Shown in pieces: positions 37,927 to 47,141 of a stretch of 64,000 nucleotides of DNA. Positions within the stretch are counted from its first letter, which is position 1; every line of letters starts with the position of its first letter. Position numbers and translations under genes: made by a program. The notes under the pieces are model-generated. The model worked only from the letters and a program-made list of their open reading frames with translations, ran no database searches and was not told the DNA's origin. The DNA is from Tumebacillus_A lipolyticus (lineage in GTDB: Bacteria; Bacillota; Bacilli; Tumebacillales; Tumebacillaceae), in the NCBI RefSeq assembly GCF_042682745.1, contig NZ_JBHUIO010000019.1, positions 1-64,000 of the forward strand, read 5' to 3'.

Positions 37927-37942
37927 CAACCGCGCACCCTCT

Positions 37943-40900
37943 CTATCGTTTCTTCCGGTCGCGGATTCGTCCGCGCTCCTGCAGGATTTCTCGCCGGCTC
38001 GCTGCACGCTCCCGCCCTTTTTTCGCGACCGACTTGCCCTGCTCGCCTTGACTCAAGAACTTGGTCAGCGCGCTGATCGTCGGGTACTGGAACAGCTGTA
38101 CGATCGGAATGTCGACGAAAAACGATTCCGTTAACTTCTTGTGAACTTGAACAGCCTGCAACGAATGTCCACCGATCTCAAAAAAGTTATCGTGAATCCC
38201 CACTTTTTCCACAAGTAAAACTTCCTGCCAAATCTTCGCAAGCTTTAATTCCATCTCGTTTTGAGGCGCCACATAAGCAACATCTTTGTTCGCCCGCTGT
38301 TCTTTTGGATCGGGCAGCGCTTTGCGATTCAGCTTGCCATTGGGCGTCAGCGGCAACCAATCGAGCGTCACAAAAACGGAGGGAATCATATAATCGGGCA
38401 GCTTGTCCTGCAAAAACGCACGCAGTTCACCGCTTTCTGGTAGCTGTGATGCATACGGCTCTGCAAACACAACATAGGCGGCGATATATTTCTCTCCTTG
38501 TAGATCCTCGCGGTCGACGATCGCCGCCTCGCGCACCGCCCGATGCTGGACGAGCACTTTTTCGATCTCGCCGAGCTCGATGCGGAAGCCGCGTATTTTC
38601 ACCTGATCGTCGATCCGCCCCAGGAACTTGATGTTGCCGTCAGGGAGATACTGAACAAGGTCCCCCGTCTTGTACATCCGTGCGCTCGGATCTTCCACAA
38701 ATGGATCGGCGATAAACTTCTCTGCCGTCAGCTCCGGACGCTTGTGATAGCCGCGTGCCAAACTGTCACCGCCGATATGCAGTTCTCCCGGCACCCCGAT
38801 TGGGAGGGGACGCAACCGGCTATCGAGAACATACGTTTTTACATTGGCGAACGGGCGGCCGATCGGCACGCGATCGACCGTTTCCGTTTGGGTGACTTCA
38901 TAGGTCGTCGCCCAAACGGTCGCTTCTGTTGGGCCGTACATGTTGATCAAGCGGACGTCGGGCAGCTGGTGGCGCAATTCTTCTGCCAGTTTTGCCGGCA
39001 TTTCTTCGCCGCCGAGCATCAGCGCTCGGAGCGACCGCAACGCCGCCATCTTGTCCCGATCTGCACTCAAGATCTTCATCAGCGAAGGCGTACACTGCAT
39101 CATCGTCGCCCGATGAGCGGCCGCTTGTCCGGCTAACGAAGTATCACCCTTGGCAAAATCGATCTCCTCATCTGCCGGACGGTTCTCCGGCTTGCACCGT
39201 TTGCGCAGTTCGTTCAGCCTGTCCAAACTGTCAAGCACTTGGTCGCTATCGACACCAAAATCGATCAGGCAGGCAATCTCGTCGACGCCGATCCGTTTGA
39301 GGCGGTCGGCAACCGCATAGCATGTCTCCGGTGTGCCAAACAACCCGCTCGTTTCAAAATAGCGTTCAAACGCCAAGCCCAAAATTCCCTCGCGATCTTC
39401 TGCAGACAGGTTGTTAAGATCTACATCCAGTTGCGCGCTGCGCACCAGATTTTCAACCAAACCGAAGGAAGAGCGCAGATAATCGGTAAACGGTTTTCTG
39501 ACTTTCTCACGCACCTCTTCGACGCTCTCGCCGAGAAACGTGTGCAGCATTAACGCGACACGTCGCGACTGCGGATCATATCCGTTTTCGAGCAGCGCCT
39601 GACGATATACGGAGATCTTCTCTGCCAACTCTTCCACCGTCTGCCCCAGCAAGTGGGTCAGCAGGTGCGCCCCGATCTCGCCAGCCCGCCGAAACGTCTC
39701 CAGATTCCCGCCCGACGTGACATAGACAGACAATGTTTTTTGCATCGGTCGTGGCAAAGTCTGCACCATGACCTCTTGGCCGACTCCGCCCACAAACGGC
39801 AGAGCTTCTCCTTGCCACAACTTCTGCACCGTCTGGATCTCTTCAAACATCCTGTTCGTGCGATCCTTGTAGTTCTCCGGTGCTAATACAAAATCATCAG
39901 CATGCCAACCGGACGCAAACGACAGGGCCACCCGACCGCGTGACAGATGATCGACCACCGACCAGTCCTCGACGACGCGGATCGGAGAGTTTAAGGGCAG
40001 AACCACGCTGCCCGCCCGCAGCTCGATGTTGTCTGTCACCATCGCCAGTGCGGAAGAGATCACCGCTGGATTCGGGTAGAGGCCGCCGAATTGGTGAAAG
40101 TGGCGCTCTGGTGTCCAGACGGCAGCAAATCCGTTTCGATCCGCATACTTGGCCCCTTCCATCAGCAGTCTGTATTTCTCCCCGTCGTTCGCCTCCTGTT
40201 CGTCACTAGCAAAATAGAAGAGGCTGAATTCCATGCCATTGCCCGTCTTCCTCGTCTGCATGCGAGCGAGTCCGCCCGATGCTTCCCGCTCGGACAAGAG
40301 CACCACTTTCGCGCCGCGCACGAGCGTCCAGAACAGTTCCAGCACCGAGATGTCAAAACAGATCGAAGTGACGGCGAGGATCGTATCGTCCTCTGAGCAG
40401 CCGATGCGTTGATCCATGCCGATGAAAAAGTTCGCTACATTGCGATGCTCGATCATGACGCCTTTCGGGAGACCTGTTGAACCTGACGTATAGATCATGT
40501 AAGCCAGATGCTCAGGCTTCACCCCGCTGGCAAACGTCACATCGCTGTAGTTCTCCAACACTTCCCATGTGTGATCCAGCAACACCGTCTGTACCTGCTG
40601 TGCGGAGAGCTGTGGAAGCACATGAGGTTGCGTGAGAAGCAAGGAGACTTGTGCGTCGTCGAGAATGAAGGAGATCCGCTCTGCCGGATAGGTGGGATCG
40701 AGCGGAACATACGCCCCTCCTGCCTTGAGAATCCCCAGCAGTCCAACGATCATTTCCAGGGAGCGCTCCATGCACAGCCCGACCATTTTTTCTGCGCCGA
40801 CACCCCGCTCACGCAACAGTGCTGCCAACTGGTCGGCCCGTCGATTCAGCTCCGAATAGGTCAAGCTGTGCCCTTCGAACACCACAGCCGTCCGATTCGG

Positions 40901-43900
40901 CGTGCGCTCGACTTGCGCTTCAAACAGCTGATGAATGCATGACCCCACCGCATCACCGACCGATGTTTCGTTCCACTTGACCAGAAGCTCCGAAAGCTCG
41001 CTTTCGGTCATCAGCTGCAAGTCACCGACCGGGCGATCCACATCTTGGCTCGCCGACATGAGCAGAGTTTGGAAATGACCGATCATCCGCTCGATCGTCG
41101 AACGCTCGAACAGATCGGTGTTGAACTCGAACGAACCGCTCAATTCCCCATCGACCTCGCCCATCGTCAGCCAGAGATCCATCTGCGTGCTGTGCTGCGC
41201 AAGCGGAACTGTCCGCATGTCCAGACCTGCCACGGTCAGGCGAGTTCCTGCATCCCCCATCGCCACGCCAGTCAGACCTTGCTCGTCGAGCACATGCGAT
41301 TTTTGGAAGGTGAACATCACTTGAAACAAGGGGGAGTAGCTCGGGTTGCGCGGGAGCTGCAAGCGCTCTACCAACAGCGAGAGCGGGTACTCCTGATGCT
41401 CCAAAGCTCCGAGCACAGCATGGCGCATCTGATGCAGCAGCTCGCCAAACGTCGGTTGCTCTGCAAAGTTCCCCCGCACCGCGACAGGATTGACAAAATA
41501 GCCGACCGTTTCCGCATAGCGCGCGGAGGGGCGGCAAGCGGTTGGGGAGCCCACCAAGATGTCAGTCTGGCCGGAATACCGATGCAGGAGCGTTTGGAAA
41601 GCTGCCATCAGCAGGACGTACATCGTAACGCCCTGTTCCTTCGCCAACGATTTAAGCTGCCGTGTCAACGCTTCGGACAAGCGGAACGTGTGACTTGACC
41701 CGTTGTAGGTCTGCACAGCAGGACGAGGACGATCGGTCGGCAAGCTCAGCACAGTCTGGGCATCGCCGAGCTGCTGTTGCCAGTAAGACCAGAGCTTTTC
41801 CCCTTTGGCGGCCGATAGCATCTGACTCTGCTCCGCTACATAATCGGCGAACGAACCGCGAGTCGCTGTGAAAACTGGCAGTTTCGCTCGTTTTAGATCA
41901 GCATACGCCCTCCACATTTCATCGAGCATCACGTTGAACGACCAGAAGTCGATGACGAGATGGTGGATGGTCAACAACAACACGCTCGCTCGATCCGCTC
42001 GGACAAACAGATGCACACGCAGCAGCGGGCCCTGCTGCAAATCGAACGGACGGTTCGCCTCCGCTTGCAATCGCTCCTGAAGTTGCTCTTCACTCCATGA
42101 ACCTGCGTTTTCGACCAGCAGGTGCGGCTCCACCTGCGCTTGCACCTGCTGCACAGGTTCGCCCTCTTTTTCCACGATCGTCGCCCGAAGCAGCGGATGG
42201 CGTTCGATCACCCCTTTAAGCGCTGTCCGGAAAGCGGCCAGATCAAGCTCCGCCTCCAGAGCCACCGCCCGCGAAAGGTTAAACATCGTGTGATCGGGTG
42301 CTAATCGCTGAAGAAACCACAGCGCACGCTGTCCATGTGTGAGGGGAAACTCCTGCTTCGCGACACTCGGGAGCAGCTCGCCCGCCTCTATTTCCCCGAT
42401 GACTTCACGTTCGCCCATCTGCTCCATGACCTTCGCTGTGAGCGTTGCCAAGTTGGCTCCTTCCAAAAAATCAACCGGTGACAAGTCTACGCCGAAGTTC
42501 TCCTCGATCTCGTTTTTCAACTCCACCGCCATCAGTGAGTCGAGGCCAAACGCATTGATCGGCTGATCAAATTCGATCTGCACTGGTGACACCTTGAGCA
42601 CCTGCGCTGCTATTCCCAGCAGTTGCGCTTGCAGCGCCCCGAAACGCTCCGCTTCTGACATCGACATCAGCTGATCGCGTGTCAGCTTGTCCGTCGCTGT
42701 GTCGCTGTTCGATGCTTCACCTGTCGAGCTCGATCCTTGACTACTGCCCAACTGGCTCGCATAGACCGCTTGCAGCGTTCCGTCCAGGAAGCGCTGTTTG
42801 CAGGCATGTCGCTGAACCTTGCCGCTCGACGTTTTGGCGATGCTTGCCGGCTTGATCAAAATGACGACGTATGCCTGCAATTGAAACTGCTCAGCAACCG
42901 CCTGACGAATCTTCCGCACGACTTCCTCGTGATCGCCCTTGCGGTATTGGCGCTCAACTTCTTGAACGATCACCAACCGCTCTTCTCCGTCCTCCTCCGC
43001 AGCAAAAACGGCACCATTGCTGTTTTTCACAGCTGGATGGCATTCCTGTACGCAAAATTCAATGTCTTGCGGGTAATAATTGCGTCCGCGAATGATGATC
43101 AGATCCTTTAGGCGTCCCGTCACATACAGTTCACCGTCCCGGATAAACCCAAGATCGCCCGTCCGCAAAAACGGCCCTTCGCCCTTGTCGGCCAGATACG
43201 CCCGAAACGTCTCTTCGGTCTGCTCAGGTCGTCCCCAATAACCGTGAGCCACGCTTGGGCCGGACACCCAAATCTCACCGACATGATCATCAGCACACGC
43301 GGTCAGTTCCTTCGCGTCTACGATCACAACTTGCTGATTCGACAAAGCGGGGCGTCCGCTGCTGACCAATGTTCGGTTTCCTTCCTGCCCGTCAATCGCC
43401 GTGACCGCTTGATTTTGCTTCAGCATGTCGCCGCGGATCGTCTGTACGATCGGCGCTTCTTCCTGCGCTCCTCCGGTGACGAACAACGTCCCTTCCGCCA
43501 AGCCGTAACACGGGTAGAACGCCTCGCTGCGGAACCCCGATTTACCAAAATAATGAGAAAACTGATTGATCGTCTCGCTGCGAACCGGCTCTGCTCCAGA
43601 AAACGCAATCTTCCAATGGCTCAAGTCCAACCGGTCGAGCTGCTCGGGCGTGATTTTCCGCAAGCATAGCTCATAGGCGAAGTTCGGCCCGCCGCTGACC
43701 GTCGCCTGCAGTCGCGAGATCGTCTCCAACCAGCGCAGCGGCTTCTGAATGAAATCGACTGGCGCCATCAACGTCATCTGATATCCCGTGTATAACGGTT
43801 GCAAGATGCCCCCGATCAGCCCCATGTCGTGATAAGGTGGCAACCAGACCACTCCGCGATCCTCGGCGGTAGTGCCAAACGACCGCTCGATCATTTCCAA

Positions 43901-44479
43901 ATTGCTCAACAGATTGTTGTGTGTGAGCATGACTCCCTTCGGTTGCGAGGTCGATCCCGAAGTATATTGCAAAAAGGCCAACTGATCCCCCTTCAGCTCT
44001 GGCAGTTGCCAGCTGTCATCCCGCGCTGAGCCAAGCGAACGTTCCATCACCAGCCAACTCAGTTCCTGAAGCCACGCAGCCTCTGCAAAACGCCGCTCGA
44101 TTCCCTGATGGATCGCTGCGCTGGTCAGCGCAAATTTGGCACCCGCATCTTGCGCGACAGACTGCAAGCGGCCCAAGTTTCCATTCATTCGCGGAGGATA
44201 TGCGGGCACTGGGACAACGCCCGCATAGAGGCAGCCAAAAAAGGCGCCGACATACTCCAATCCGGGCTGATACAACAACAAAGCTCGCTCTCCATGCGCG
44301 TTCCGATCTTGTAAACGCGCGGCGAAAGACCGTGCCTGCCGATCGAGCTCCCCATATGTGATCGCGTGCTCTTCCCCGCTCTCCGTCAGAAAGGTGAATG
44401 CTCGTCGATCTGTCTGCACCGACGCCCGCCAACTCAATAATTCAGGTAGTGTGCAACATCTATGCACCAAATTCGCCAC
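37943..44479 (-). CDS. FAAL-ACP-C-A-PCP loading and first module with an embedded luciferase-like monooxygenase
   Basis: This 2178-residue enzyme starts the assembly line. A fatty acyl-AMP ligase (about 10-575, YTSGSTSQPKGVMLTHNN, ending KTSSGKVQRHACK) loads a fatty acid on an ACP (Ser in GLDSLMAVE, about 648). A C domain (about 705-1150) follows, with HHLVIDFWS where Gly of HHxxxDG is Phe. The A domain begins near 1165. It is split after the A4 region (FDISVLELFW) by a luciferase-like FMN monooxygenase (about 1410-1765, MEFSLFYFASDEQ ... AVWTPERHFHQFGG) and resumes at HRATMMQCTPS. The PCP motif GGHSL is at about 2103. Specificity residues DILQMGMVWK resemble the Gly code DILQLGLIWK. A monooxygenase inserted in a Gly A domain is known from MtaG of myxothiazol synthesis. 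The start is GTG 44479 behind GGGAGG. This is the first gene of the operon. Confidence 0.93.
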   Translation of the reverse strand: MANLVHRCCTLPELLSWRASVQTDRRAFTFLTESGEEHAITYGELDRQARSFAARLQDRNAHGERALLLYQPGLEYVGAFFGCLYAGVVPVPAYPPRMNGNLGRLQSVAQDAGAKFALTSAAIHQGIERRFAEAAWLQELSWLVMERSLGSARDDSWQLPELKGDQLAFLQYTSGSTSQPKGVMLTHNNLLSNLEMIERSFGTTAEDRGVVWLPPYHDMGLIGGILQPLYTGYQMTLMAPVDFIQKPLRWLETISRLQATVSGGPNFAYELCLRKITPEQLDRLDLSHWKIAFSGAEPVRSETINQFSHYFGKSGFRSEAFYPCYGLAEGTLFVTGGAQEEAPIVQTIRGDMLKQNQAVTAIDGQEGNRTLVSSGRPALSNQQVVIVDAKELTACADDHVGEIWVSGPSVAHGYWGRPEQTEETFRAYLADKGEGPFLRTGDLGFIRDGELYVTGRLKDLIIIRGRNYYPQDIEFCVQECHPAVKNSNGAVFAAEEDGEERLVIVQEVERQYRKGDHEEVVRKIRQAVAEQFQLQAYVVILIKPASIAKTSSGKVQRHACKQRFLDGTLQAVYASQLGSSQGSSSTGEASNSDTATDKLTRDQLMSMSEAERFGALQAQLLGIAAQVLKVSPVQIEFDQPINAFGLDSLMAVELKNEIEENFGVDLSPVDFLEGANLATLTAKVMEQMGEREVIGEIEAGELLPSVAKQEFPLTHGQRALWFLQRLAPDHTMFNLSRAVALEAELDLAAFRTALKGVIERHPLLRATIVEKEGEPVQQVQAQVEPHLLVENAGSWSEEQLQERLQAEANRPFDLQQGPLLRVHLFVRADRASVLLLTIHHLVIDFWSFNVMLDEMWRAYADLKRAKLPVFTATRGSFADYVAEQSQMLSAAKGEKLWSYWQQQLGDAQTVLSLPTDRPRPAVQTYNGSSHTFRLSEALTRQLKSLAKEQGVTMYVLLMAAFQTLLHRYSGQTDILVGSPTACRPSARYAETVGYFVNPVAVRGNFAEQPTFGELLHQMRHAVLGALEHQEYPLSLLVERLQLPRNPSYSPLFQVMFTFQKSHVLDEQGLTGVAMGDAGTRLTVAGLDMRTVPLAQHSTQMDLWLTMGEVDGELSGSFEFNTDLFERSTIERMIGHFQTLLMSASQDVDRPVGDLQLMTESELSELLVKWNETSVGDAVGSCIHQLFEAQVERTPNRTAVVFEGHSLTYSELNRRADQLAALLRERGVGAEKMVGLCMERSLEMIVGLLGILKAGGAYVPLDPTYPAERISFILDDAQVSLLLTQPHVLPQLSAQQVQTVLLDHTWEVLENYSDVTFASGVKPEHLAYMIYTSGSTGLPKGVMIEHRNVANFFIGMDQRIGCSEDDTILAVTSICFDISVLELFWTLVRGAKVVLLSEREASGGLARMQTRKTGNGMEFSLFYFASDEQEANDGEKYRLLMEGAKYADRNGFAAVWTPERHFHQFGGLYPNPAVISSALAMVTDNIELRAGSVVLPLNSPIRVVEDWSVVDHLSRGRVALSFASGWHADDFVLAPENYKDRTNRMFEEIQTVQKLWQGEALPFVGGVGQEVMVQTLPRPMQKTLSVYVTSGGNLETFRRAGEIGAHLLTHLLGQTVEELAEKISVYRQALLENGYDPQSRRVALMLHTFLGESVEEVREKVRKPFTDYLRSSFGLVENLVRSAQLDVDLNNLSAEDREGILGLAFERYFETSGLFGTPETCYAVADRLKRIGVDEIACLIDFGVDSDQVLDSLDRLNELRKRCKPENRPADEEIDFAKGDTSLAGQAAAHRATMMQCTPSLMKILSADRDKMAALRSLRALMLGGEEMPAKLAEELRHQLPDVRLINMYGPTEATVWATTYEVTQTETVDRVPIGRPFANVKTYVLDSRLRPLPIGVPGELHIGGDSLARGYHKRPELTAEKFIADPFVEDPSARMYKTGDLVQYLPDGNIKFLGRIDDQVKIRGFRIELGEIEKVLVQHRAVREAAIVDREDLQGEKYIAAYVVFAEPYASQLPESGELRAFLQDKLPDYMIPSVFVTLDWLPLTPNGKLNRKALPDPKEQRANKDVAYVAPQNEMELKLAKIWQEVLLVEKVGIHDNFFEIGGHSLQAVQVHKKLTESFFVDIPIVQLFQYPTISALTKFLSQGEQGKSVAKKGRERAASRREILQERGRIRDRKKR

Positions 44480-44855
44480 GCCCCAAACCTCCCGTTATAA
44501 TTCTTAAAACATTCAATTATCTCTTCGCATCAATCGGCCTGTCCTTCTGTGAACCACCGCGGACAGATCACAATGATGTTTCGATCACCGTTATCTAGCA
44601 AACTAAATATAGAACTACCTCTCTTTGATTATAAATTTCTATGCCAGAAGTCAAATAATTGATCCGTTACCAAATTACGCTGTGGTAGATCTACTAAAAT
44701 CAGTTCTGTATTTTTATTATAATATGAATTAATGAAAAATCTATACTTTGATGATCTCAATTGAAGATAATCTTCGGAAATTGAAAATGTAACACTCCTT
44801 ATCATCCATATAAATACTTTACTTTTTTTATGAACGAAAACCGCGAAGCACAGCA
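44480..44855 (-). other. AT-rich upstream region of the NRPS/PKS operon, with a doubtful 58-codon frame
   Basis: This stretch is clearly richer in A+T than its flanks. It must hold the promoter of the assembly-line operon, but no single SigA-type pair stands out. CTGTCC and GGACAG (about 44543-44571) form a small inverted repeat. A minus-strand frame (44629-44805) begins MIRSVTFSISEDYLQLRSSK and reads protein-like with AT-rich codons, but it has no ribosome binding site at its ATG. It could be a small regulator or a decayed gene. Confidence 0.35.
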
Positions 44856-44888
44856 AAAAGCGCCAGGCTCTTCCTGCCTGACGCTTTT
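44856..44888 (-). terminator. terminator after the methyltransferase gene
   Basis: AAAAGCG-CAGGC pairs with GCCTG-CGCTTTT with one mismatch. On the minus strand a T5 run follows. It ends transcription coming from the methyltransferase gene at 45076-45675 and isolates the NRPS promoter region. Confidence 0.82.
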
Positions 44889-45075
44889 CTCCATTGTTTG
44901 CACTTGGCTGAACTTTGCAAGCGATGACACTCTTGCTGCTCTCCTCATCCTGATCAACCGCTTGCCATTCCATTCGCGCAAGGGCCAGTCTGTTCACTTG
45001 CATTTCGCGATTCGCGTGTCGGCAGGTCGCTTCTTTAGCCTGCGAAGGTTGTCCGCTATCCTTTTAGCCGCCCGC

Positions 45076-45675
45076 TCATCGCTTTTGACCGAAGAACTGG
45101 ATGACATGCGACAGCCCGTGGTGCGAGTCCCCCTCGTGACGCATCACTTCTCCCACAAAAAAGTGCAGGATCTTCCAGTCGGAAAACGTCTGTAAAAACT
45201 CTTCTGGGTGGTAGAGGAGATCGAAATCTTTCGGCCCACCGCTCTTGTAGGGCAGCTGATCTTTCGAATAGACTTCGGTCAGATAGTAGCCGCCCGGCTT
45301 GACTGCCGCTTGCACCTGCGACAAGGTGCGGTGGCGAAGCGGAGTGGGCAGATGGCCGAAGAAGCAGACGATCCCGTCCCACTTTTCCGCCTGCCACGGC
45401 GCATCGTTCAGGTCGACCAGCTCGGTGGTCACCTCGACACCTCGCTCGGCGGCGAGGCGTTTTGTTTTCGCCAGGCCGGACTCCGCATAGTCCCACGTGG
45501 TGACCGCGTGCCCTTGCTCGGCGAGAAAGACGGCGTTGCGCCCTTCCCCTTCGGCGATGGCGAGCAGGTTGCTCGCGGGAGGCAGGCGGTGTGCGATCGA
45601 CGCGAGGAACGCGTTCGGCTCTTTTCCGTAGACGTACTCTTCTGCGCTGAAGCGCTCATGCCATTGGTTGGTCAT
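45076..45675 (-). CDS. class I SAM-dependent methyltransferase, TehB-like
   Basis: This 199-residue protein has a Rossmann methyltransferase fold. Motif I reads LLAIAEGEGRNAVFLAEQG (about 37-55), with the acidic AdoMet ligand in VTTWDYAESGLAK (about 60-70). A further strand contains ELVDLNDAPW and motif IV is IVCFFGHL. The N-terminus WHERFSAEEYVYGKEPNAFL and the EGEGRNAVFLA motif are characteristic of the TehB/thiopurine-like group that methylates small toxic compounds. GGAGGA lies before the ATG. A possible small upstream gene (45692-45862) would be co-transcribed. It lies next to the lipopeptide cluster but is separated from it by a terminator, so a tailoring role is only a possibility. Confidence 0.85.
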   Translation of the reverse strand: MTNQWHERFSAEEYVYGKEPNAFLASIAHRLPPASNLLAIAEGEGRNAVFLAEQGHAVTTWDYAESGLAKTKRLAAERGVEVTTELVDLNDAPWQAEKWDGIVCFFGHLPTPLRHRTLSQVQAAVKPGGYYLTEVYSKDQLPYKSGGPKDFDLLYHPEEFLQTFSDWKILHFFVGEVMRHEGDSHHGLSHVIQFFGQKR

Positions 45676-45691
45676 CGTAAAGATTCCTCCT

Positions 45692-45862
45692 TTAGATCGT
45701 ACACGGCGATCTCAGATCGACCGTGCAAGCCTCATTTTCGAGGACGGTCATCTCACAGTTGGGCGGATCGAGGTAGACTGGTGAGATGCGGAGCCGCTTC
45801 TTCCAAAAACGGACCTGCTTTTCACGCTCATCAGCATCAGGAACTGCCACCACCTCGATCAC
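45692..45862 (-). CDS. possible 56-residue protein upstream of the methyltransferase
   Basis: A GTG at 45862, preceded by AGGTGAG about eight bases upstream, opens a 56-codon frame beginning VIEVVAVPDADEREKQVRFW. It ends 16 bases before the methyltransferase ATG on the same strand. Composition is mixed and protein-like, with no membrane segment. I recognise no family. Support is the ribosome binding site, the absence of other features in the gap and the operon-like spacing. Confidence 0.4.
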   Translation of the reverse strand: MIEVVAVPDADEREKQVRFWKKRLRISPVYLDPPNCEMTVLENEACTVDLRSPCTI

Positions 45863-46014
45863 CTCAAACTCACCTGCATCTCTTGCTGTGCTCTCAGCCT
45901 ATCGCATTTCGGAGCGTCTTTCAATCGAGTGACCCCGCACAAAGGTTGCGCTCGACGCTCGCTCGATCGCGAAGTCCTGCCGATCTCGATCCGATTCATT
46001 TTCGCATCGCACGC

Positions 46015-46740
46015 TTATCGTTCCCGATCAGGCCGCACGTGTCGCTTTCGGTGATGTCCGCTCTTGAAAAAGGGGACGGTGACGACGCGAGCAGCCTGCT
46101 TTCGTCCGTACAGGAGGAGGGAGGCGACGATCAACCAGGGGATCAGCACTTCAAGCGTCGCGAGATGTTCGGTCAGCATCGGCCCGACCGCGCGATCCTT
46201 CCGCACCATCTCCCAGGCGGCATATCCCAAGAAGGCGGCGGAGAGCGAGATCAGCGAAGGAATGCGCTCCATCAGCTTGGTCACCACATCCGCTCCGAAC
46301 AGGATCAGCGGCACCGATATGACAAAGCCGATGCTGATCAGCAACAGATCGCCACCCGCGATCGCCGCCACGGCGACCGTGTTGTCGATGCTCATCACAA
46401 GGTCGGCGATCATGATCGTTTGGACTGCCTTCCACAGGTGGGATTGTTGCTGCATCACAGGCCGATCCTCGCCTTGACGCAGCAGGCCGACTGCGATGTA
46501 GCCGAGCATCAGCCCGCCTGCCGCCTGCAGATAGGGAATCAGCAGCAGTTTTGCTGCCACAAACGTCAGCCCCACCTTCAGCACCACCGTCCCGATGCTG
46601 CCCCACCAGTACGCCTTTTTCTGCACCTGCGGGGGCAAGTTGCGGCAGACCAAGGCGATCAACAGGGCGTTGTCACAGCTCAGGACGACGTTGATCAAGA
46701 TCAGTTTGAGCAAATCGGTTACAAACGAATCGGCGAGCAT
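46015..46740 (-). CDS. TerC/YjbE-family integral membrane protein
   Basis: This 241-residue membrane protein has about seven helices. It carries the TerC signature acidic motifs within helices: INVVLSCDNALLIALVC near the start (Asp-Asn, about 15-30) and ADLVMSIDNTVAVAAIAGGD in the middle (about 115-135). These Asp residues are thought to coordinate a divalent metal. Bacillus TerC relatives act in manganese export and metalation of secreted enzymes. The ATG at 46740 follows GGAGGAAGAG; a GTG four codons upstream is the alternative. A terminator-like hairpin in the leader suggests riboswitch or attenuation control, as for manganese-controlled yybP-ykoY leaders, but I could not confirm that RNA. 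Confidence 0.85.
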   Translation of the reverse strand: MLADSFVTDLLKLILINVVLSCDNALLIALVCRNLPPQVQKKAYWWGSIGTVVLKVGLTFVAAKLLLIPYLQAAGGLMLGYIAVGLLRQGEDRPVMQQQSHLWKAVQTIMIADLVMSIDNTVAVAAIAGGDLLLISIGFVISVPLILFGADVVTKLMERIPSLISLSAAFLGYAAWEMVRKDRAVGPMLTEHLATLEVLIPWLIVASLLLYGRKQAARVVTVPFFKSGHHRKRHVRPDRER

Positions 46741-47141
46741 CTCTTCCTCCACCTTCCTGCTTGTCAGCCATCTCTACAATGGATATGGCGACGGAAGAAA
46801 AAAAGAAGAGCCGACAGCAAAAGATGCGGCTCTGGCTCGGCGGAAACATTCGGAGCGGTCATTTGGGATTTATCAATCGGCGATGTCTGCTTTTGTTGAC
46901 CGTCCAATGCGGCTGGCCCAGCCGCATCACAGATGCCCCTTCGATCAATTTTTTGCTCGACTTCGCCCAATCTCTTTGTTCTGAGCAGTACACGATGCTC
47001 GTCATATCGCCTAAAGTCTATTAATCGATCGAGGTTGGCCAATGGAAAGGCGATTTCATACAGCAAAAAGACTTCGTCCAGTGAACAAGTCGCAATCGAA
47101 AAAGCACCCGTTACGGGTGCTTTCGTGGAGTCGCGTCACGC
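46741..47141 (-). promoter_or_regulatory. structured leader of the TerC-like gene
   Basis: Within 400 bases without a gene, the minus strand holds two hairpins before the TerC-like gene. One is a 21-base perfect palindrome (ATGCGGCTGG-CCAGCCGCAT, 46907-46927). The other is GAGCCG...CGGCTC (46807-46831), followed on the minus strand by TTCTTTTTTT, an intrinsic terminator about 65 bases before the start codon. A terminator in the leader implies antitermination or riboswitch control. The hallmark GGGGAGTAG of the yybP-ykoY riboswitch is not visible. Confidence 0.45.

Noticed and set aside
15024..44479. Epimerisation domains, MbtH or phosphopantetheinyl transferase in the lipopeptide cluster
   Set aside because: I looked for E-domain motifs after each PCP and for the small MbtH and Sfp-type proteins and found none; they may be elsewhere in the genome.
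44629..45003. A 124-codon minus-strand frame upstream of the NRPS operon
   Set aside because: It runs through the terminator at 44856-44888 and its first half is not protein-like. Only the last 58 codons might be real, and they lack a ribosome binding site.
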